Notes under the pieces: generated by a model
Told to the model about the DNA's origin: nothing
Database searches by the model: none
Seen by the model: only the letters and a program-made list of their open reading frames with translations
In this document: positions 26,763 to 34,484 of the stretch, one piece after another
Numbering within the stretch: position 1 is the first letter of the stretch
Layout of the letters: each line of letters opens with the position of its first letter
From: Polynucleobacter rarus
GTDB taxonomy: Bacteria > Pseudomonadota > Gammaproteobacteria > Burkholderiales > Burkholderiaceae
Length of the DNA: 64,000 bases
Assembly: GCF_003072505.1 (NCBI RefSeq)
Contig: NZ_NTGB01000001.1
Coordinates: forward strand, 1,278,659-1,342,658
Reading direction: 5' to 3'
Program-made: the position numbers and the translations under genes

Positions 26763-27641
26763 TTATTTTGCAAGCGCAACTAGCGCTCTTTCAATCAAGA
26801 CACCAATTAAATGTGTTTTCATTTTGACTGAGTTCGTTAAGTCAGACATGGTCTGAATTTCAGAACGAACGGCTAATTGACACTGTTTAATCAATTCCGG
26901 CTGATTGATTTTTTTTAGTGAATTTCCCACCAATAAAGTTTGCGCCTGGGAAGCAATCATGGGTGTGGAAGCCACAGAAAAATAAACGATTCGAGCAGCT
27001 TTAATAACGTCATCAAGGTGTTCTATTTGCACTGCTAATCCGGCAATTGCATAATCACCATGTCGTCTTGCTAACTCTTCAAAATTATCTTTCGTTTGTA
27101 ATGTTGAGATCGCAAATTCAGTGCCTAATAAAATTTCATTCGCTTGCAAATCGGTCGTGTACAAATCAATAAAAAAGTCCTTCGCAGCAATTTTACGTCG
27201 TCCTTCTGGCCCAGCAATCACCATCACGCCGCCTAAAGCAATTGCACAGGCTGGCCATTCTGCAGCAGGATCACCATACACGATGGATCCACCCCATGTA
27301 CCAAGATTTCGAATTGCACGGTGGGCAATATGCGGAACGGCCTTTTTTAAGAGTGGTAATTTCTCTGCCACCACAGCGGAATCTTCAATCTCTGTATGAG
27401 TCGTCATAGCACCTAAGAAAATAATTTCTTGATTATTTTCTGTTCTTACTTGAATGCCTTTTAATTCATCGACACCATTTAAATCAATCAATAACTCAGG
27501 TGCAGATAAGCGCATATTCAAGGAAGGCAATAAACTTTGACCACCTGCGATTAACTTTGCATTATCACCAAAATCTTGTAATAAACCGATAGCTTGATCA
27601 ATCGTTTGTACTTTACGGTAATCAAAGGCTGCTGCTTTCAT
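26763..27641 (-). CDS. Molybdenum hydroxylase FAD-binding medium subunit (CoxM-like)
   Basis: This is the flavin subunit that passes electrons to the final acceptor. FAD-binding motifs LIAGGQSLLPSLNMRL near residues 31-46 and IRNLGTWGGSIVYGDPAAEWPAC near 111-133 match the CO-dehydrogenase flavoprotein family, followed by the C-terminal domain. Length is 292. It is the first gene of the three-gene operon, and its start lies 115 bases from the divergent TetR gene, with a palindrome in between that is a good operator candidate. Confidence 0.92.
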   Translation of the reverse strand: MKAAAFDYRKVQTIDQAIGLLQDFGDNAKLIAGGQSLLPSLNMRLSAPELLIDLNGVDELKGIQVRTENNQEIIFLGAMTTHTEIEDSAVVAEKLPLLKKAVPHIAHRAIRNLGTWGGSIVYGDPAAEWPACAIALGGVMVIAGPEGRRKIAAKDFFIDLYTTDLQANEILLGTEFAISTLQTKDNFEELARRHGDYAIAGLAVQIEHLDDVIKAARIVYFSVASTPMIASQAQTLLVGNSLKKINQPELIKQCQLAVRSEIQTMSDLTNSVKMKTHLIGVLIERALVALAK

Positions 27642-27687
27642 TCTCTCTCCAAAATTCTGTCTGATAGCTCAATAAATATTTATTTAA

Positions 27688-27705
27688 AATAACAATACTG
27701 TTATT
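27688..27705. promoter_or_regulatory. Palindrome between hydroxylase operon and tetR, likely TetR operator
   Basis: Seven-base arms AATAACA and TGTTATT are separated by ATAC, an 18-base inverted repeat of the size bound by TetR dimers. It lies midway in the 115-base divergent region. A nearby perfect A/T palindrome (27671-27684) may simply reflect promoter composition. Control of both directions by the adjacent TetR protein is inferred. Confidence 0.6.
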
Positions 27706-27756
27706 ATTTAACAAATGCTCAATAAGAACCAATTCGTGTAAACCCTTATCCCTCTT

Positions 27757-28446
27757 ATGCAAACTCAACCTATTGAGGAAACATCTTTGACTGAATCACA
27801 GGGAGAACATCCTTCTCCTAGGAGAATGAGCCCTGAAAAACGAGAAAGGCAAATTGTTAATCAAGCAATTGCTTTTTTTGCAAAGCATGGATTTGAGGGT
27901 CAATTAAGAACTCTGACTGAAGATCTTGGGATTACACATACCTTGCTTTACCACTATTTCCCGACTAAAGCAGATTTGATTGAAAGGGTTTATCAAGAGG
28001 TTGTACTTGATCACTGGAAACCAGAATGGCAAGTTTTATTATCTGATGAAGGAAAATCTACTGAAGCTAAATTCGTAGAATTTTATATCGATTATGCAAA
28101 AACAATTTTGACCCACGACTTCGTGCGAATTTTAATATTTTCAGGATTATCCGACAAACTTTTTAGTGACCGTTTTTTCAAATTACTCCAAACCAATATC
28201 CTTCCCTTACTAGTTTTTGAGACCAGGAAATATTGCAACTTCAAATCAGACCAAGCAATTTCTGAAAAAGAAATGGAGTTACTGTTAGGACTGCATGGAG
28301 GCATTTTTTATTTAGGGATCAGGCGTTGGATATACGGGGCATCCTTTCAGTCTGAAACAAACTTCATGAGTGATGAAGACATCATTAAAGACCGCGTAGC
28401 ATCATATTTATTAAGTGCACAACATTTATTACAGGAGAAGAAATAG
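27757..28446 (+). CDS. TetR-family transcriptional regulator
   Basis: The N-terminal DNA-binding domain covers residues about 27-75: an initial helix with QIVNQAIAFFAKHGFEG, a recognition part LGITHTLLYHYFPTKADLI that is a textbook TetR helix-turn-helix. The rest is a variable ligand-binding domain of about 150 residues. It diverges from the molybdenum hydroxylase operon and is the first gene of the rightward unit with the VOC and FAD monooxygenase genes, whose start follows its stop by 1 base. It probably represses both units until the pathway substrate or an intermediate binds. Confidence 0.88.
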   Translation: MQTQPIEETSLTESQGEHPSPRRMSPEKRERQIVNQAIAFFAKHGFEGQLRTLTEDLGITHTLLYHYFPTKADLIERVYQEVVLDHWKPEWQVLLSDEGKSTEAKFVEFYIDYAKTILTHDFVRILIFSGLSDKLFSDRFFKLLQTNILPLLVFETRKYCNFKSDQAISEKEMELLLGLHGGIFYLGIRRWIYGASFQSETNFMSDEDIIKDRVASYLLSAQHLLQEKK

Positions 28447-28447
28447 C

Positions 28448-28933
28448 ATGAGTGAATTCATTATTAATCATCTCGCGATTCGCAGTCCGGATGCAAATGC
28501 AACAAAGAATTTTTTTGGCACTATATTAGGTTTGGTACCTGGCCCTAGACCTGATTTTCCTTTCCCAGGTTATTGGATGTATAAAGCCGACTCAGACCTC
28601 AATAACTACTTAAATGCAGTCGTCCATATTGTAGAAATTGATTTGAACGACCCTAGTGGCTTAATTGATTACTTGGGTGATAAGGAAATGCCGTCCCTCA
28701 AAGGCTCGGGAGCAATTGATCACATTGCTTTTTACGCTACGGGACTAGAAGAGATGTTGAATCATTTGCAACTTCATCAAGTGCAATATCGAGAACGTTT
28801 AGTTCCAACGATTAAATTACATCAATTATTTCTTGAAGATCCCAATGGCATCACGATTGAGCTAAATTATCCAGCTCATGAAAGAACTGATTTAGATAGT
28901 AAATTAACAAACGCTTCACATTCAACAAATTAA
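28448..28933 (+). CDS. VOC-superfamily protein (glyoxalase/extradiol dioxygenase fold)
   Basis: This 161-residue protein has two beta-alpha-beta-beta-beta modules of the vicinal oxygen chelate fold. Probable metal ligands are His in INHLAI near the start, His in AIDHIAF in the middle and Glu in NGITIELNY near the end. It may open a ring, isomerise or act as a lyase; no exact function can be given. I start at the ATG at 28448, two bases after the tetR stop and preceded by AGGAG; a longer reading frame upstream is not needed. It is followed after 8 bases by the FAD monooxygenase. Confidence 0.75.
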   Translation: MSEFIINHLAIRSPDANATKNFFGTILGLVPGPRPDFPFPGYWMYKADSDLNNYLNAVVHIVEIDLNDPSGLIDYLGDKEMPSLKGSGAIDHIAFYATGLEEMLNHLQLHQVQYRERLVPTIKLHQLFLEDPNGITIELNYPAHERTDLDSKLTNASHSTN

Positions 28934-28941
28934 CATTATTT

Positions 28942-30150
28942 ATGGCAAAAATTATTATTGTAGGTGGTTCACTTGGCGGATTATTTGCCGCAAATTTAAT
29001 GCATCAACGTGGTCATGAAGTAACTTTATTAGAAAAAGTAGTTGGCTCTTTAGATGGCAGAGGAGCTGGAATCGTCACCCATCCGAGTCTTATGCAAGCC
29101 CTCACCTTATGTGGAATAAAAACGGATAACAATATCGGTATCCCTGTAGATCGTCGCGTTACTCTAGATCAATTAGGACACGACATTGCCGAAATGACCT
29201 TACCTCAAATTTTGACCTCTTGGAGTAAGCTCTACCATCTTCTAAAAGAAAATTTACCTTCTCATTTATATCTTGATGGTAAATCAATCAAAGGGCTTGA
29301 TCAAGATGAGCATAGTGCAACAGTTCATTGTGAAGATGGCACTTCTTACACGGGTGATTTAATCATTGCGTCGGACGGACTTCGCTCTTCTGTTCGTCAT
29401 TTACTGGCTCCTAATGTAGTGCCAGAATATGCTGGTTATGTGGCTTGGCGGGGGGTGTGTGATGAACACCTTCTCAGTAAACTTTCCTTGTCGACCTTAT
29501 TTGAAACTTTTGGATTTGGGCTACCACCAGGTGAGCAAATATTAGGTTACCCAGTAGCTGGATTAAATAATAATATTCAAACAGGTCAGCGTCGGTATAA
29601 CTTTGTTTGGTACCGTAAAACAAATGAAGCAGAGTTAGTTGATTTATTAACCGATGCTGATGGCAATTATTATCCTCAGGGTATTTCGCCGATTAAAGTG
29701 AGTTGGAAAAATATTGCAACCATTCGCGAAGCAGCTAGAAAAACACTTGCTCCGCAATGGGCTGAGCTTTTAGAGAAAACAGCTTTGGTATTTTTCCAAG
29801 CAATTTATGATGTCTACTCTGAAAAAATTGCATTTAATCGAGTGGGCTTGATGGGAGACGCCAGCTTCGTTGCCAGACCTCATGTAGGCATGGGCGTCTC
29901 AAAAGCAGCGGAAGATGCAATGTGTTTGTGCGAAGTAATCGATCAATTCGGAGCAAATGCTCAGGCTTTATCTACCTATGAAAATATTCGTTTACCTATT
30001 GGTCAAAAAATCATTGAACGTGCACGTTATCTTGGTGAATACATGACTGAACAGGGGCAGGAAGAGCTTAAAAAGGACCTACCTGGCATTGCCAAGCGTG
30101 TCATGCTCGAAACAGCTGTTGACCTGTCCAAACAACTGCAACAAAGTTAG
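28942..30150 (+). CDS. FAD-dependent aromatic monooxygenase, 2,6-dihydroxypyridine 3-hydroxylase-like
   Basis: This is a class A flavin monooxygenase. The FAD-binding GGSLGGL lies at residues 8-14, the second motif is IIASDGLRSSVR, and GDASFVARPHVGMG with two prolines/His around the flavin lies near 304-318. From memory, AGYVAWRGV, GYPVAGLNN and RYNFVWYR patterns match 2,6-dihydroxypyridine 3-hydroxylase of nicotine degradation more than salicylate hydroxylase. Length 402 fits. Together with a molybdenum hydroxylase and an allantoinase-like hydrolase, this suggests oxidation of an N-heterocycle. That substrate class is an inference. Confidence 0.8.
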   Translation: MAKIIIVGGSLGGLFAANLMHQRGHEVTLLEKVVGSLDGRGAGIVTHPSLMQALTLCGIKTDNNIGIPVDRRVTLDQLGHDIAEMTLPQILTSWSKLYHLLKENLPSHLYLDGKSIKGLDQDEHSATVHCEDGTSYTGDLIIASDGLRSSVRHLLAPNVVPEYAGYVAWRGVCDEHLLSKLSLSTLFETFGFGLPPGEQILGYPVAGLNNNIQTGQRRYNFVWYRKTNEAELVDLLTDADGNYYPQGISPIKVSWKNIATIREAARKTLAPQWAELLEKTALVFFQAIYDVYSEKIAFNRVGLMGDASFVARPHVGMGVSKAAEDAMCLCEVIDQFGANAQALSTYENIRLPIGQKIIERARYLGEYMTEQGQEELKKDLPGIAKRVMLETAVDLSKQLQQS

Positions 30151-30176
30151 GTTGATTTCTTCTGATACCCTATGAA

Positions 30177-30210
30177 AAAAAGTCCAACAAAGAAACTTGT
30201 TGGACTTTTT
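30177..30210. terminator. Bidirectional terminator between convergent genes
   Basis: A 14-base-pair perfect stem (30177-30190 with 30197-30210) encloses AGAAAC. The stem carries an A run on one side and T run on the other, so it can end transcription from the FAD monooxygenase unit and from the hydrolase/importer operon coming the other way. Confidence 0.88.
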
Positions 30211-30241
30211 AGTTTTGTAAATCCTTGCTACAGAATCAGAA

Positions 30242-31123
30242 TTAAGCTGGAAATTGCGCTCTGTATAAATCGTTAATATTTTTACCAGTACAGATCGTAG
30301 CACCTGAAGAAGCTTGCACATAATCCAACAATTTTTCAAAGTATCCAATCCGGTGCGGAGCACCCGTAATATAAGGATGGACACTGATTGCCATGACACG
30401 TGGAATTGTCTTACTGTCCTGTAACAAACGATCAAACTGCTCTTTACCGCGCAAGAACATTTCTTCACCACGATTCATCTGCAATAACATCATTGGGATA
30501 TCGTTTGTCTCAACTGTGTAGGGCACTGAAAGAACTGGCTTAGGACTAGCTGCAATCCAAGTTGGTTGATCATCTAATGGCCAATCAGCAACATATTCAA
30601 TGCCAGCAGCCGATAAATGATCAATGGTTACTTCAGTCTCTGTTAGGCCAGGACTTTCCCAACCAACCGGACGCTGACCAGTAAAACGCTCTATGGTTTC
30701 CATCGTTTTCTGAATCGTTGCTAATTGATCATCTAACTTATGCATTGGTCCTTGAATATAAGAGTGACCCATCATTTCCCAATTGTGTTTCATCGCTGAT
30801 TCAACAACTCGTGGATAAGATTCACAAACAATGCCATTGGTCGCGAGAGTGGGAACAATGTTTCTTGCTACTAATGCATCGTATATCCGCCAAAAACCAA
30901 CTCTCATCCCATACTCATGCCATGACCAGTTAGGTACATCAGGCTGCAGGGGCTGACCCATTGGAGGACTAAGAACTGTTCTCGGCATAGGATTGGCCAT
31001 CGTCCAATGCTCAACGTTAACAATTAACCAGACAAGTAAGTTCTTGTCGCCTGGAATTTTCCATTGTGGTCGATCAACGATTGGTAAAAATGGTACGCGA
31101 TCACTCGCTAAAGCATAAGACAT
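30242..31123 (-). CDS. Polysaccharide-deacetylase-fold amidohydrolase, allantoinase (PuuE)-like
   Basis: This 293-residue NodB-fold protein resembles PuuE, the allantoinase of polysaccharide-deacetylase ancestry, more than sugar deacetylases. Shared patterns from memory include YGMRVGFWRIYDAL, the MMGHSYIQGPMHKL metal-His segment, RPVGWESPG, VPYTVETNDIPMMLL and AISVHPYITGAPHR. It has no signal peptide, so it works in the cytoplasm, which argues against a wall-polymer substrate. It is the last gene of the importer operon, 15 bases after the LivF-type gene. Most likely it hydrolyses a cyclic amide or imide made by the oxygenases; the precise substrate is unknown. Confidence 0.75.
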   Translation of the reverse strand: MSYALASDRVPFLPIVDRPQWKIPGDKNLLVWLIVNVEHWTMANPMPRTVLSPPMGQPLQPDVPNWSWHEYGMRVGFWRIYDALVARNIVPTLATNGIVCESYPRVVESAMKHNWEMMGHSYIQGPMHKLDDQLATIQKTMETIERFTGQRPVGWESPGLTETEVTIDHLSAAGIEYVADWPLDDQPTWIAASPKPVLSVPYTVETNDIPMMLLQMNRGEEMFLRGKEQFDRLLQDSKTIPRVMAISVHPYITGAPHRIGYFEKLLDYVQASSGATICTGKNINDLYRAQFPA

Positions 31124-31138
31124 AAATTTTCCTTGAAA

Positions 31139-31867
31139 TTACATACCCATATAAAGTTGACGTACAACATCGTTGTTCGCTAAATCTTTCGCACTACCTT
31201 CAATTTTAATTTCACCGTGCACAATCACATAACCACGATCAGCAATTCTCATTGCTTGTGTAAAGTTTTGTTCAGCCATTAAAACTGTAAGACCCTTTTG
31301 AACTTTTAGCTCTGCTATTTTATCAATCATCTGCTTAACGATGATGGGAGCTAAGCCCACAGATGGTTCATCAATCAAGAGAATCTTAGGCATCGTCATC
31401 AGTGCACGAGCAAGTGCCACCATTTGTTGTTCACCGCCACTCATACTGCCAGCTCTTTGAGTACGACGATCTTTCAACTTTGGAAATACTTCAAAGCAAA
31501 ATTCCAGAGTTTCACTTACATGATTGCGAGCAAAAGGTCTAGATGCACCGAGTAATAAATTTTCTTCAACCGTCAATAAAGGAAAAAGACGACGACCTTC
31601 CGGAACCATCGCAATACCTAAATTAACAATCTCCTCAGGACTTAGCTTACCTAAGTCATGCGTGACATCATCAATCACTGCTAGAGCTTGACCAGCAGTT
31701 GGCTTAACTAATCCAGCAACGCATTTAATTAAGGTAGATTTACCATTGCCATTTGTTCCAAGGAGAGCAACCGTTTCACCGTTACCAACTTCCATTGAAA
31801 TACCATGTAAGACTTGAACCGCACCATAGGCGGCATTAATCTCTTTTAAGATGATCTTATTCGCCAA
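31139..31867 (-). CDS. ABC importer ATPase, LivF type (second island)
   Basis: This ATP-binding subunit of a HAAT-type importer has Walker A GTNGNGKST, signature MSGGEQQMV and Walker B ILLIDEPSVGLAP, followed by LMAEQN as in most LivF proteins. Length 242 fits. It overlaps the LivG-type gene by 11 bases. It precedes the PuuE-like gene, so importer and amidohydrolase are co-transcribed. The five importer genes share family but not close sequence with the set at 5547-10093; each island seems to have its own transporter. Confidence 0.9.
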   Translation of the reverse strand: MANKIILKEINAAYGAVQVLHGISMEVGNGETVALLGTNGNGKSTLIKCVAGLVKPTAGQALAVIDDVTHDLGKLSPEEIVNLGIAMVPEGRRLFPLLTVEENLLLGASRPFARNHVSETLEFCFEVFPKLKDRRTQRAGSMSGGEQQMVALARALMTMPKILLIDEPSVGLAPIIVKQMIDKIAELKVQKGLTVLMAEQNFTQAMRIADRGYVIVHGEIKIEGSAKDLANNDVVRQLYMGM

Positions 31868-32609
31868 GATATGCCTTTATCACTTCGGGATTGTTAATCA
31901 CATCCTGGGGCAATCCATCAGCAATTTTATTGCCAGCCACCAGAACCACTAAACGCTCAGAGAAGCGCATTACTGCGCTCATAATGTGTTCAATCATTAA
32001 TACTGAAACACCTTTTTCTTTCATGCCCATAATGAGGTCAAGAATTTCGTCTACCTCTGCTCCGGACAAGCCTGCTAAAGCTTCATCAGCAATCAATACT
32101 TTTGGATTTGCTGCCATGGCGCGTGCTAACTCTAACTTACGTAACTCCACTTGGGTAAGACTGGCAGAGACGTGATCTTTTTTGCTATGTAATCCGACAC
32201 CTTGAACAATATCCATTGCGCGCTCTTCAGTGGAACGAAGATCATCCGCACTTTTTCGATCATTTCCTGAAAAATTCAGCACTACCATAATATTTTCAAA
32301 AACTGTCATCGTCTTAAAGGGTCGTGGAATCTGAAAACTTCTGGCAATACCAGCATGAACTCTCGCATGCGGAGGCAAGCTAGAAATATTTTCACCTGCA
32401 AATTCAATTGATCCACCGTCAATTTTCAACATACCAGAGATGCAGTTAACTAAGGTACTTTTACCAGAACCATTGGGTCCAATTAAACCGACTCGCTCAC
32501 CAGGAGCAATGACTAAATCAACATTACTTAAGGCAGTAAAACCACCAAATTTCTTGGTCACTGCACTGACCTTTACTAAAGGCATTTGTGTCTGAGTTGT
32601 GTTTTCCAT
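31857..32609 (-). CDS. ABC importer ATPase, LivG type (second island)
   Basis: Walker A is GPNGSGKST, the signature region SASLTQVELRKLELARAMA replaces the usual LSYG with LTQV, Walker B is VLIADEALAGLSG, and the H-loop is MIEHIMS. I choose the ATG at 32609, which overlaps the LivM stop (TAATG), over an in-frame ATG 15 bases upstream. The altered signature sequence is seen in various LivG-like proteins of aromatic or urea-type importers, so I do not read it as inactivation. Confidence 0.88.
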   Translation of the reverse strand: MENTTQTQMPLVKVSAVTKKFGGFTALSNVDLVIAPGERVGLIGPNGSGKSTLVNCISGMLKIDGGSIEFAGENISSLPPHARVHAGIARSFQIPRPFKTMTVFENIMVVLNFSGNDRKSADDLRSTEERAMDIVQGVGLHSKKDHVSASLTQVELRKLELARAMAANPKVLIADEALAGLSGAEVDEILDLIMGMKEKGVSVLMIEHIMSAVMRFSERLVVLVAGNKIADGLPQDVINNPEVIKAYLGE

Positions 32610-33547
32610 TATTTTCCAGACCATTTCTTAAAAAATCCAACTAAACCATTTGGCGCAAGAGTCACAAATAAAACTAGAACACCACCAACAATGAGTAGAT
32701 TCCATGATGAAGAAAGCGTTACCGAAGCAATTTGCTGTATTGAACCCAGTAATAAGGCACCTAACAAGGGACCAATCCAAGTTCCAAGTCCACCTACAAT
32801 CGGCATTGCAATACTATTTACCGCAAAGGACAAATTAAAAGTCGCGGTTGGTTCGACGTAAGTAATTAGGTAAGGGAAAGTAGTTCCCGCTAAGCCCATT
32901 AACGCACCACTAATAGAAGTTGCGATGAGCTTTAATTTAAGTGTTGGAACACCTAGACCTTCTGCTGCCATTTCGTCGTCTCTGATGGCCATCAATCCCT
33001 GTCCGAGCCATGAATGTTCGATGATTCTAGAAATAATGACTGAAACAACTGCCATCGCTAAAATCAGAAAATATAGCCAGTGGATATAAGGACCCGTGCC
33101 AATGGGTGACTCTCTAGAAACAATCACGTACACACCTCGAGCACCACCTAAGAAAGGAGTATTCGTTACGATAGTCAACAACACAACTGACATCGCTAAA
33201 GTAGCAATTGAAAAGAAAACACCTTTGAGACGAAGCGTGATATATCCCATACCGAGTCCAACTAAGCCGGCCATGAAAGTACCAAGGAGAATATTAGCGC
33301 CCTGTGGAAAGTGAAGTTTATAACCAACAATTGTCGAATAGGCACCAATTGCAAAAAATGCTGCAGAACCGAAATTAACATAGCCTGCGTAGCCACCTAA
33401 GATGTTCCAGGCTACCGCCAAGATAACAAATTGCAACACGGAATACGCCGCAAAGAAAAAATATTCTGATTGCACCCAAAACGGGAGTGAAGCCAATAAA
33501 GGCAACACCAAAACCAGACCGAGGTAGAAATTACGATTCTTATTCAT
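32609..33547 (-). CDS. ABC importer permease, LivM type (second island)
   Basis: This is an inner-membrane permease of 312 residues with about ten hydrophobic stretches. LivM features are YAGYVNFGSAAFFAIGAYST near residues 53-72, the TLRLKGVFFSIATLAM segment and the C-terminal PIVGGLGTWIGPLLGALLLG coupling region. It overlaps the LivH-type gene by 4 bases and its stop codon overlaps the LivG start. It pairs with the LivH-type protein to form the channel. Confidence 0.9.
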   Translation of the reverse strand: MNKNRNFYLGLVLVLPLLASLPFWVQSEYFFFAAYSVLQFVILAVAWNILGGYAGYVNFGSAAFFAIGAYSTIVGYKLHFPQGANILLGTFMAGLVGLGMGYITLRLKGVFFSIATLAMSVVLLTIVTNTPFLGGARGVYVIVSRESPIGTGPYIHWLYFLILAMAVVSVIISRIIEHSWLGQGLMAIRDDEMAAEGLGVPTLKLKLIATSISGALMGLAGTTFPYLITYVEPTATFNLSFAVNSIAMPIVGGLGTWIGPLLGALLLGSIQQIASVTLSSSWNLLIVGGVLVLFVTLAPNGLVGFFKKWSGK

Positions 33548-34422
33548 TTTCCAAAAATACCTTGTGGTCTAAATACCAATGTTAATAAAAGTAATCCGAA
33601 TGAAACTGCTGGAGCCCAAGAAGGACCTGCGAATGTTGCTGTCATACTTTCAGCAACCCCTAAAATCATCGCTCCCAGTAAAGTACCCGTTAAATTACCC
33701 ATACCACCCAGCACTACGATGGCAAAAACCAATCCAATATATTCTCGTCCTGCAGAAGGTTGCACTGATTGAATAATAATCAACATCGCACCACCAACAA
33801 CCGCAGTAAACAAAGAAAGGCCAAAGGCATAACCTTTAATTTTTACAGGATTTACACCCATTAGTTGCAAAGCTAAGGGGTCTTGAGCAACCGCACTGAC
33901 TGCGCGACCAAAATAGGTTTTCTTAAATGCCCAACGAATCACCAATAACAAACCAACTGAAATCACGAATGGAATTAGCAGACGGTAAGCAACCGTAACT
34001 ACGCCAAAACTAATAGTTTTATCGGTATAACTCGTATTAACGTTACGATAATCAACGCCGAAAGCCAGAATCAGAATCATCTCAATGATGAATAAAATTC
34101 CGAAGAAAAAAGCGAGGCCGCGTAAAGAATCTCCCCCACCACCTTTTTCAAAGCGATCATAATAAAGTCGGTAAATAAGGTTACCAACTAGAAAAAAGAA
34201 GGGCCCTAACAGAAATCCAGCAAGAATTGGATCGATGCCAAATTTTTCATTCAACCACCAACTCAGGTATGCACCAAGAATCACCATCGCAGGATGAGCG
34301 ATGTTCACGATATCAAGCATTCCAAAAGAAATGGAAACACCCAAAGATAATGCAGCATAAAAACCACCTAGTAAAAGGCCAGAAAATATTGCATTCAGTA
34401 ATAAATCAAAAGAAATGTCCAT
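33544..34422 (-). CDS. ABC importer permease, LivH type (second island)
   Basis: This partner permease of 292 residues shows the LivH pattern LSLGVSISFGMLDIVNIAHPA near residues 25-45 and VVLGGMGNLTGTLLGAMILG near the C terminus. The usual NLAHG is NIAHP here. It follows the binding-protein gene after a 62-base gap that holds a strong terminator-like hairpin, so its expression is probably lower than that of the receptor. Confidence 0.9.
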   Translation of the reverse strand: MDISFDLLLNAIFSGLLLGGFYAALSLGVSISFGMLDIVNIAHPAMVILGAYLSWWLNEKFGIDPILAGFLLGPFFFLVGNLIYRLYYDRFEKGGGGDSLRGLAFFFGILFIIEMILILAFGVDYRNVNTSYTDKTISFGVVTVAYRLLIPFVISVGLLLVIRWAFKKTYFGRAVSAVAQDPLALQLMGVNPVKIKGYAFGLSLFTAVVGGAMLIIIQSVQPSAGREYIGLVFAIVVLGGMGNLTGTLLGAMILGVAESMTATFAGPSWAPAVSFGLLLLTLVFRPQGIFGK

Positions 34423-34438
34423 AAATCCACTAATATTT

Positions 34439-34472
34439 AAAAAAGCCCTCTAGCATTTAAGCTAGAGGGCTT
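34439..34472 (-). terminator. Attenuating terminator between binding-protein and permease genes
   Basis: On the minus strand a 12-base-pair perfect G/C-rich stem (34443-34454 with 34461-34472, loop of six) is followed by a T run. It lies 13 bases after the stop of the binding-protein gene and before the LivH-type gene of the same operon. A leaky terminator here would raise receptor over permease output, a common design for ABC importers. Confidence 0.85.
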
Positions 34473-34484
34473 CAGAGAGAAGAA

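Noticed and set aside
23824..27641. Aerobic CO dehydrogenase (coxMSL)
   Set aside because: The operon order fits, but the active-site loop reads CQYRGVGHP, without the AYRCSFR of true CO dehydrogenase.
27671..27684. Perfect A/T palindrome as a second TetR site
   Set aside because: It is composed only of A and T within a promoter region and can arise by chance; the neighbouring palindrome is a better candidate.
30242..31123. Chitin or peptidoglycan deacetylase
   Set aside because: There is no signal peptide, and the pattern of conserved segments is that of PuuE-type amidohydrolases.
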